From Kappaphycus alvarezii (lineage: Eukaryota; Rhodophyta; Florideophyceae; Gigartinales; Solieriaceae): a DNA stretch of 64,000 bases. Shown in pieces: positions 55,561-64,000 of this stretch. Position numbers and translations under genes: made by a program. Below the pieces are notes generated by a model. It saw only the letters and a list, made by a program, of their open reading frames with translations. It made no database searches and had not been told where the DNA came from. The number at the start of each line of letters is the position of its first letter. The first letter of the stretch is position 1. The stretch spans positions 434,001-498,000 of the forward strand of contig NADL03000704.1 of NCBI GenBank assembly GCA_002205965.3, read 5' to 3'.

Positions 55561-56770
55561 ACTGGGATGAGCTCAGAGGACTACAAACCAGAGGTCTGAA
55601 TTGGACTGAAAGGAAAAATGAGTATGTTTATCATGGATGGAATGAGGACAAAACAAAAGTAAGCGTGACTACGTACAGTTATTCTGAGCACAGTTCTGCT
55701 CCGAAGTATAATGTTGGAAAAGATGGTGCTTGTGAACCATTATCAGTAGACCGAATCTTAGATTTACGTCTATGCTAAACCGCACAATCCGTATACAGGA
55801 AAGGCCTTATCATGGCACTGTTTCTGCATCAATGTCCAGCCATGGTCAGTTACATGCAAATGAAACTATTATAGAAGAGACGGGAGTGAAAGTTATGTCT
55901 CAAACAGCTATCAATCTTATATTGGGTCGCCGAACTGTCAGAGACGGGGATGCAGGATCCAATTATTTTACTGCTGCTCTCTCTGGAAATTAGTCAGATG
56001 TGGACTTTTCAATTGAAGAAAATTCCAATGCAACTACTATTGATGACGGTATCAATTCTATAGAATAATTCTTCAACATTCGAGACACTGTAAGAGCGAT
56101 AGGATCAAAAGAACTAAAGATTTTACTGTATATTTTAATGCTAGGGCTTACGAGATTTTATAAAGAAACGAAGTTCGTGTCATTTCTCCTCGAGACCACG
56201 CAGTTCTTTTTCAGGTTGACATATCACGTGCTGATCTAGAGCCCATACCGAAAGGATTGGCTAGTGTCTATCCGTCATAGCGTTTTCCTCATATGAGTCA
56301 CACTTTTTCCTCATATGAGGACAGTTCCCGTTGAATTTTGGAAAGGTAAATGTTTTGGAAGCCCTCATTTCTGAAACCACTCACGATAATATGATCTATA
56401 TTTCCTCCCAAAATGAGGTCTTTTTCACAGCTTTTTGCGAAGAGCGGAAGATGGTGAGGGAAAATTGCTCTAGCCTTAACCGAGGTCAACAATCTTGAAA
56501 AATGTGTTTTGATCGGCCATCTACACTCATGAACTAATGCGGAGGGACAAAAAACATATTGAAAAAGAAGTGCTGAAAGTAGTCCTTATATGCGTACAAC
56601 GGTCCTATAGACACTAGAAGGGATGCAACAATACCATTGCAATTACATATATTTAAAACTCACAAGATTAGTGCTTCAGCTATTAGGGACAGCTTATACA
56701 GACAATTGGAGATAGCTTTGATATATGTCATCTGAGAGCGATATATAGAATCATTTTCTGGTACATAAAG
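55561..56770. other. Continuation of relic, unassigned
   Basis: May include the C-terminus of the transposase relic (open frame 55772-55993), but no motif is recognisable. The two CCTCATATGAG phrases near 56289 and 56312 form a short repeat. Confidence 0.3.
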
Positions 56771-56771
56771 C

Positions 56772-56842
56772 ATTAGCCGCGTGGATATAACCGATCACAT
56801 CTTCCATGCATTAAAATAACCCAAAAATTTTCCTCCCTTTTC
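56772..56842 (+). repeat. RLE 3' end, subfamily B
   Basis: TTAGCCGCGTGGATATAACC, GATCACATCTTCCATGCAT, ending AAATTTTCCTCCC. Matches 23300-23365. Confidence 0.65.
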
Positions 56843-56849
56843 TGGTTAT

Positions 56850-58180
56850 GTGCAGTAGGCAAAATGAAGAGGACTTCGGCGACAGCCGATCGCCATCATT
56901 GCATGATACAGGTTTATCGAGATGAAACGAATCGCATTATTTTCGAGTCGATGTTTACAATAACTCGCACTAATGCATTAACTGCGCTCAAAAGATAGTT
57001 TATTTTAGGAAGTTCACCGACGGATTGCTTTCCCTCTGACGAGCAGGTGAATAACAAAGTATCATCTTTCAAGGCTCGCAAAAGAGGGAATCTATCTTCC
57101 AACTGAGATATAGATTTTTTTTGCGTTTTTTTGGTGAGTGGTACCTGTAATGGATGCATTCGATAAAGAATTTAAAGGGCTAATACTCAAAACATTTTTT
57201 GAAAATTTTTATCGATGCAGTTTGCGACAAAATGAAAGATTTGAGCTGTCTTTCACGATATGATTATGAATCCATTTTTAGAATAAAATACATAGACGTT
57301 CTTCTCGTCCTTATATTATTGTTGGGTAAAGTTTGCATAGATTTATTCACAGAACAAGATACTAACAGCTCTTGTAAATTACTCAAAAAGCCCCGAAAAA
57401 GCAACTTTCACTCACAAACCGCGTCTTAACTACAATACTACCTTCATTACTGCACCAAAGCTCCAAAAGCAGGGTTTCTAGCTCTACTTTTTTCCCCGAG
57501 AATAAAGATAAAATATCTCGTATTTTCAAAGCAAAAGGGTACGGAATAAAAGATAAAAGTTGTGAACTGGGTCTCCTTGTTGAGTTCCCGCACCAGTCCA
57601 TACTATGTCCAAACCATTCTATGGGAGTTCTGGATCCTTATTGTAGCGGTGAGCCTCCAGAACAGCTACTGCGGAAAACCGGTTTGAAATTTTTAACTTA
57701 AGAGACCTTTCTTATCAGTTTATATCCGTTTAATCCTTAATAGAACCGCGACTTAAACTAAATAGGTCCTTACAATATTCCTCTGATCTGATAGTCATGA
57801 CACGACTTTTTAGCGGCAGTGGTCCACTTTTAATGCTTTCAATACCATTGTGCACATGATGACGAGAACAATATTTGTAAGTGTGAATAAACTTTTGCAA
57901 ATTGACTGAGCATACTTCGCACAACAGGGTATCAGATCAGAACCTACTATAGATATGTCGGTAACAGCAGGTTGAACATATACTTGAAAGATAAGTGATT
58001 TTCAGCCGCAAATAGGATGTATCACAGTTTGTATCAGCGGAAAAGGCCTTTGCGGCAGTCTATGGACCAACGAACGACAGAATTTCTGTTTCCAGAGGCG
58101 AATAGGTCACTGCCTTCCATTCTGTTGGTTATTTAAAGTAGTGGATGGGTTTACAAATACTTGAATTTGGAGTACACAAA
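56850..58180. other. Unassigned AT-rich DNA
   Basis: No gene recognised. Small frames on both strands at 56914-57924 lack family signatures. Confidence 0.4.
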
Positions 58181-58184
58181 GCGC

Positions 58185-58350
58185 GCGGGCGAGGCTATTA
58201 CGAGCATGGAGACGACCACCGGTTTGCCTCTGCAGGGTCTGCATGGAACTAAGCACTTGTGGGTGCCGGTTGGCCGGGATAGATTGGTCTGACTCTAATT
58301 CTGTGGAAGGCGACGACGTTAATAGTGAAGTAGTCGACCCATGATAGCCA
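58185..58350 (+). repeat. Dispersed acidic-ORF repeat, copy 2
   Basis: GCGCGCGGGCGAGGCTATTA, then GGTCTGACTCTAATTCTGTG and GGCGACGACGTTAATAG align with 16520-16725. It is clearly GC-richer than the flanks. Confidence 0.55.
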
Positions 58351-58377
58351 GATTCGATTGAGGACGAGGATCATTAA

Positions 58378-58925
58378 GTGTTGGACTTACGCGCAGGTTA
58401 TCACATTGCAAGACCGTACGTCCACATACCAATGTTATCGGGGATTATAGCCGACCTCATTTCTCAATCATTAAACCACCCAAAGTTTTCCAGCTTGCTG
58501 AAACCACTAAACAGGAACCCTCGCCTTGAAATGATTGAATATCCCATCAGCATTGTACTTGCGACAAAAAAAATGAACTCCAGTGGGAGTACCTTGCTGT
58601 CGTGCGTCAAATCGCATCGCTCCCTTGAGGCATGATGCTCGAGACGAGCAAGATCTTCATCTATTACCTGTCTCCAATTTTATGGACCACTGTCTTAAAG
58701 ATCATCTCCCATAGAGACTGGCTCTGGTGGTATCGTAACTGCCATCGCATTGAACCCCACCGAGTAAAAAAAAATACAACGCGCCTACCAGGGCCCGTAT
58801 CTAGCCTTTCAACGACAACCTCTTGGTGCAGCTGCCGAATGTCCTTGACATCTTTGAAAACTGGGAAAGTACTTTTACAAGTATTGGAAAACTATTTAAT
58901 TGGTTTTCCATATCGAATACAGTGA
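58378..58925 (+). CDS. Two short unidentified frames
   Basis: 58378-58635 (85 codons, MLDLRAGYHIARPYVHIP) and 58632-58925 (97 codons) are adjacent in the same strand. No domain recognised. They directly follow the acidic repeat and may be the rest of that element. Confidence 0.2.
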
Positions 58926-59094
58926 TGAAAATTTGTGTAACAATTGTTTATCATAGGTCAACAATTTTATGTATTGTTAATCATCAAAAATAATTTTAAC
59001 TATTTTCACTGGCCCATGTTTTATGCTATTTTACATGTGAAGCTATTTTTATGTCTGTCATTCGGGTTTTAAGTTCTACAGTTATAAGTACTGG

Positions 59095-59385
59095 AATTAT
59101 ATTGCCCGCAAATTATTATTTGGATTAATGCTCACCTGGATCATTATTCTGAAATTATTATTGAGCATGAATTTGGTCTCAAATTACTATTTTACTGGTA
59201 GAATCATCCTTGTGGCTTTATACTCTGATCTGCGGTATAAATAGTCTTAGGCTTTCAAGTGTCAGGCCATCGAACTATCCCCGTCGATCAAAAATATTGG
59301 TTTTCCTTTTATTATTATTCGCAGTCCTGTTCAGGTAATTTACTATTCATTTATTTCGAATTGTGTATTTTGGATCTACGTATAT
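59095..59385 (+). repeat. LTR-like repeat with TATAAATAG
   Basis: Counterpart of 41345-41645 in opposite orientation: TTTGGATTAATGCTCACCTG, GATCTGCGGTATAAATAGTC (TATA box at 59236-59244) and TTCAGGTAATTTACTATTCA. Probably a solo LTR of a second LTR family. Confidence 0.5.
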
Positions 59386-59850
59386 CATTTAATTTTTAGA
59401 ATATCAGCATGCCCCGAATTACGGTACCGCAAAATTTAATCCTTGGGCATGTCAACTCTTACTCTTGCTCGTAAATGCCCATCATAGACATTATCATGGG
59501 CTAAGTCCTCGTAGTCATTGGTTGAACCCTCTGCAAGCCATTATTGGGATCCATATGGCCATAGGATGTATTAAAAGCCATATGAATTCCGACCTTTGAG
59601 AACTATTGAACCAAATCTGGCTGCTTTGCAGAGACCAGATATTGCTCTGAGTCACACAATGTACTCATCCTCGCAGAGCCTCCTCAAAGAGACCAAGTCT
59701 GTGTCCAGATCCGGCACGTAAAATGAGTTCCATGTCTAATTGAATAGTTTTCAGATTAAGTTATCATGGCTGAAGTATGTGCACATAAAAATTGTCTCGT
59801 GCCATAAAAAAATTGATAATTTTTGTATTTTGAAGCCCGAAAAACTTCGA
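59386..59850. other. Unassigned DNA
   Basis: Between the LTR-like repeat and the Copia gag relic. No motif seen. Confidence 0.4.
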
Positions 59851-59855
59851 AGAGG

Positions 59856-60744
59856 TTAATTTGATGCGAAACAGAAAATTATTTTCATTGACCATACAGT
59901 ACGATGCACATTATTCAAGTATGAAGAATTCCCTTTTGTCCACATTTTAAGGACTTTTGCCACGAGAAATGAGCACCGTGGACCTCCGCGCGAGTCAGCG
60001 CTCTTACCCTTCCCTGAGGGCCAGTCAATGTAGAGGATCATTAACTTCTCCTCATATTTACCAGCAAAGGGGTAATTCTTCACCATGTGCCCTTTCTCAC
60101 CACATCCAAAGTACTTACTATTTTCTAAATACTACTGATTGCCAACCTTGCCACCTTTCCCGTACTTGCAGCAATACTTTTCTGTTCTTCTTCCAGAATA
60201 TCCGCTAATGAGAACCATCTATTGTCCCCATATTTCTGCAAAAGTTTAACTGACAGCGTCTATCAAGTCAAGTTCTCTTTGCAATCTGTAGGGCAATCAA
60301 AATATTGGTATACAACGACCTGTCCTTGTCTTTGAGGAATGCCAGCAGTATGGCCACACGAACGTTTCTTCAACTACACGTTGCATCGTCTCCAGTAAAT
60401 TGTAGGTCCACCCAATTGCATCAATTGAAATAAGTTATTACCTCACCGCTGAACTTTAAGCGATTCAATCTCGACAACAGGTTTACCCTCGGAGCAACAT
60501 TCAACACAGCATACCGTTCAGACATCGGTTTCCACATTCTGTACGGATCCCTGTTCTTCATGATGCATGTCCTCAAAGGCTTGTCGCAAACCCCACGAAT
60601 GGTCACCTGATGCGCTTCAACTACCTTGTTTTGCAGCTCGTCTCTCAATGTCTCTGTGGTAGTGCCAAAAATATCTTCCTGAAAGATTTTGAACACTCCT
60701 TTGGCACGAAGAAAAGTCTCTGTGCAGACCCTCAACAAAATCAC
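59856..60744 (-). pseudogene. Second Copia element, gag relic with damaged zinc knuckle
   Basis: The minus strand gag core at 60421-60744 reads RGVCDKPLRTCIMKNRDPYR, MWKPMSERYAVLNVAPRVNL and LSRLNRLKFSGEVITYF, the UBN2-type Copia gag pattern. Downstream (about 60060-60110) KYFGCGEKGHMVKNYPFAG is a zinc knuckle in which the first and last Cys are Tyr. No pol sequence follows, so it is a truncated relic. It is not the gag of the Copia at 43.8-51.9 kb, because that element is closed by its own LTR. Confidence 0.65.
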
Positions 60745-60749
60745 GCCTC

Positions 60750-63515
60750 ATTGGGCTTCCTATGAAACTTTAGCACACGTTAGGAGTCTTTAATTGTCAC
60801 TTTGTGTCCAAAAATTCAAGCTAGCAGTACCAATCATCACAACAGACAATCAAAAAACGCGTAAATAAGATATATCGCACTCACCCAAACGATAAAGAAA
60901 GATTCAGAGACTGCTTTGCGAAAAGTACCCACAGATGCAGAACCGAGTCGATGATCAGACAATTTCACACCCAAAATTTATCTGTATTTTTTGTTTTCTT
61001 TCTTTTACAGCTCACAGGGCACTTTTGTACGCCCAACAACTGAAATGGTCAGTCACGCAGCCACACATCATGCAAATTACTGAGTAACTAAAGTGCAAAT
61101 CCATTCATCGGTTTCAGAACTTGTCTCAGTACCAGATAAACCTAACCTAGGGGTAAGCGCACTCCATCGTCTGCGAATCTCAAATGGCATATGTGGCTCA
61201 TCGTGTAGTTTGGTCTGTGATGAACTAGAAAGTCCAAATGTTGGAGAAATTAGACGCCAGGTACGGCTCGAATATCAGTTCCTCGAAGATTAGTCGCATA
61301 GTTGAACTAGTTTTAATTAAAATAATTCCAAGTGTTCAGGTATATTCAAGTACATTGTCATGATAGAAGCATCAAATGAACTGCTGAAGGAATGGAATTG
61401 TAAATTATATGATACCCTGGCTGTTGGAATGTTTCTTGCATACATAGGAGTAGAGGACATATGACCTATCATCGCAGTAATATAAACTTTAATTGAGAAT
61501 TCTATGACATGGGACGGTGTTTCTAAGCATCTCCTCGAATACTTAAGTACCATGCGAGCATCTATCAACGTCTGAATTAATCATTACAGGAGTTAAGTTC
61601 CATAAGAGTGCGATTTATAACAAAAGAAGGGGATACCATAGAAAGATGCTAGACTAGGCCCAAAAACACTTATAACCATCTAGATCCATCAAACTCTCTA
61701 AGAAGACCTCGAAAATGAGGGAATGAGTAATAAAGAAAATAAAAGGGATAATAAAAAAATAGAAATTATTTATGTAGCTCTCACGTACCAAAAAAATGTG
61801 TTCGTTCCGGAGAGATGAAGACCGACTGTGATTCAATTTCGAATATGTGACTACTTTTTCATGAGTTATTGAAACAGAAAAATGTGAATTTTCAATCTAG
61901 CGGGTTTTTGCTCGCACGGGTAACGTAGGATGGTTTTCTCTCTTTTCTTCACTTATCATAGAGATTAAATAACTAGCAGACTAATTGTGAGACAGTTTTA
62001 CTTATACTAAATCTTGTTCACTTTTCCGTGCTTCCTACTCCATATTCAGTAGTCAGGGGGAGCGTACTGCGTAAAGATTAAAATATATCATCAACTCAAG
62101 TAGTCAGTGGTCTCAACTCTGATAGTACACATGTGTCTACTTACTAAGGATTTCGGCGCCCCCTAACTTTTATAACACTGCACTGCAGATTCACCATATA
62201 TCACACGTCACAAGCATACTTGTAATTCTTCAGTAGTCTAGTCTAAGAGGATGCATCACGAAAGATCACGTGTCTGTCTGTGACTTTCCCCATCAACTGT
62301 GGGAATTTCACTATCCTAACATTTTTGACTCCAATTTCCAATCACCAAATCAAGGAGCTTACTGAGTTCCGTAGAGAGCGGAGATTGGTCCATTAAATAT
62401 CACTGTGACAGTTACACTGGTTTTCCCTGACAACTGCACCAGCCTTCTCTCAGTTCCACCTGTTGTGAAAAGGGAGCCGGTCATGTCATGTGTCCGAAAA
62501 GCTCGTTTATAATCAATATGTGCAGCGGAAAAACGGTGGGTTTTAAGGGGTATCAGAAACCGAGCGTAAATTCATTCATTAACGATAAAGCTGATTCAAT
62601 TATCAAATTTCAGGTCGATGGAAGCTAAAACGCTCCTATTAAGATGAGTTTCAATGAATATTGTTTCTTAAAAACGAGTTTGAAGCGGCGAGTCAGTAGC
62701 AGAAGTAGCAGGCGATATAAATTCGAAAGAACTAAGTCTTTACAAAAGGATGAAAGCCGTCCACTTCGAGTCATGTATTTCAAGCTACCAAAACCAGCGA
62801 GAACGTTTTTAGTTTGGCCCTTAATATGTTTTTAAGGTGTATTTGACTCGCCATAAGTTGAAATCGACCACCTGGATTCCTAGAGAATGGAAAGTCCGGT
62901 CCAGGTCTTACATTTCCGTTTTGGACACGGGTTATCCAAGCCGTCAGACATAACACCAATTTTCGACGGTGTTCTGCTTAGAACTAAAATGGACCCGTTT
63001 GAGAATGGGACTGATTGAAGTGCAAGTATCGAAAATTATAAAGGGGAGGTATTACTGACCGAAAATAGCTGAACTTCTCGAAGCAGACAGCGAAGGACAG
63101 GCCCGCGTGCCATCCATCAACATACATATAATTTTTCTTACAATTCTAGACATTTCCTTTCGCTTCGTTTTCACTGAACTTGTCGTGAAGAAAATTGACG
63201 TGACTAGAATAGTCGTAAATTATGCCGATGGTATGAACGTCAATCTAGAAAGTCTGTTCGCTCTTTTCATACCGATAATGGGACGGAGTTTTGGAGATTA
63301 CTTGACCTAATCGCACAAGAGGGTGTTGAAAACCCGAGGAATAGAGACTTAACTACTCCGTCCAATGGATTGTCTGAAAAATACCAAATAATGAAGATTT
63401 AGAACATTACAACGGTAGTCAAGGAACGTAAGGTATCTGAGACAAACCGCTGTCTATCCTCCATAGCACTTTCATCATTTGAGTATAATTCTGTTACTCA
63501 CAAATATTTACGGAA
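60750..63515. other. Unassigned AT-rich DNA
   Basis: Short frames at 61093-61293, 61317-61568 and 62644-62835 (basic, KRRVSSRSSRRYKFERTKS) without recognisable family. No RNA gene seen. Confidence 0.4.
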
Positions 63516-63518
63516 AGG

Positions 63519-63640
63519 CGGGGAATTACTGGGGTGCTTTACTGATAAGGGATGAAAAGCGGCTCTTTACCGAGGACTAGGGAGGACAAGTATGCGTATT
63601 GGAGAGTCTGAAAATGAGGCCGAGTCATGCGGTACGGGCA
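63519..63640 (-). repeat. RLE 3' UTR, subfamily D
   Basis: CGGGGAATTACTGGGGTGCT, CTGATAAGGGATGAAAAGCG, then GAGAGTCTGAAAATGAGGCC. Matches 37577-37690. Confidence 0.65.
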
Positions 63641-64000
63641 GAAAAACATTACAGAGAGTGGAGCGGTTTAAACAACATTTTTTGGGTACGTAAATATTTA
63701 TTGTGAAGGTACTGTAGAACTATACAATTACAGTAAACTATTTCTCAGTAGCCTATATCTCTAAATTACTTCAGGTACAGCATCAAAGTGTAGGTGCTGA
63801 AAGGGTAAAATGTGGCAGTTTAGCGCTAAAGTAGAATCTTATCGAGTGATAAATAGTAGGGCCAGCTCGAACCAGCATAAAAATTACCAAAAATTTTGTT
63901 TTGATCGAGCTTAACTATTTTTTGTACTATAAATTCGCACAGAAAAGAAAAAATCTTTTACTTAAAGAATTAGCTCTAAACTTTTTCCTCATATGAGTAA
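63641..64000. other. Unassigned AT-rich DNA
   Basis: No gene or repeat seen up to the end of the window. Confidence 0.5.

Noticed and set aside
59856..60744. Gag of the Copia element at 43.8-51.9 kb, displaced by later insertions
   Set aside because: That element is closed at 51919 by an LTR related to its 3' LTR. The gag relic must belong to another copy.
1..64000. tRNA or rRNA genes
   Set aside because: I saw no convincing TTCGA-loop with matching acceptor stem and no rRNA-like conserved blocks.

Overview
This is eukaryotic nuclear DNA from a repeat-dense, gene-poor stretch. I see no bacterial gene layout, no rRNA or tRNA and no CRISPR. No intact, recognisable host gene is present. The relic mix is RLE-type non-LTR retrotransposons with a C-rich rather than poly(A) 3' end, Ty1/Copia, a PIF/Harbinger transposon with a Myb/NAM-like partner, and secreted von Willebrand A (VWA) proteins. 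From memory that mix resembles a florideophyte red alga. This is a guess of moderate to low confidence.

Layout. Positions 1-13.2 kb are very AT-rich with nothing recognisable except a small GC-richer patch with a TATA box (3.66-3.98 kb). Positions 13.2-17.5 kb hold decayed, unidentified coding-like DNA and dispersed repeats. Positions 17.5-43 kb are a graveyard of one non-LTR superfamily. At least ten 5'-truncated copies keep the zinc-knuckle/restriction-like endonuclease (RLE) C-terminus, and many copies are only 41-120 bp of its 3' end. Several are bounded by exact 9-12 bp target-site duplications (TSDs). Two GC-rich tails of other RLE families lie at 24.8-26.2 kb. Two homologous secreted VWA genes, broken by frameshifts, lie on opposite strands at 19.4-20.1 kb (minus) and 38.6-39.4 kb (plus, with a TATA box).

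Positions 43.5-52.3 kb are a readable nest. A minus-strand RLE retroelement is split by a minus-strand Copia element with two related LTRs. That Copia carries a complete-looking 2.9 kb PIF/Harbinger transposon (terminal inverted repeats, TTA duplication, both genes) inside its integrase. One of its LTRs also carries a 50 bp RLE 3'-end insertion with an 11 bp duplication. RLE elements therefore moved both before and after Copia arrived.

Positions 52.3-64 kb are mostly unassigned AT-rich DNA. They hold a DDE-like transposase relic (54.4-55.6 kb), a second Copia gag relic (59.9-60.7 kb, minus), an LTR-like repeat and more RLE 3' ends.

The main result is that the short GGGG/CCCC-ended repeats scattered on both strands are not independent MITEs. 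They are 5'-truncated 3' ends of the RLE retroelements, shown by shared 3' UTRs, TSDs and one paralogous unoccupied site.
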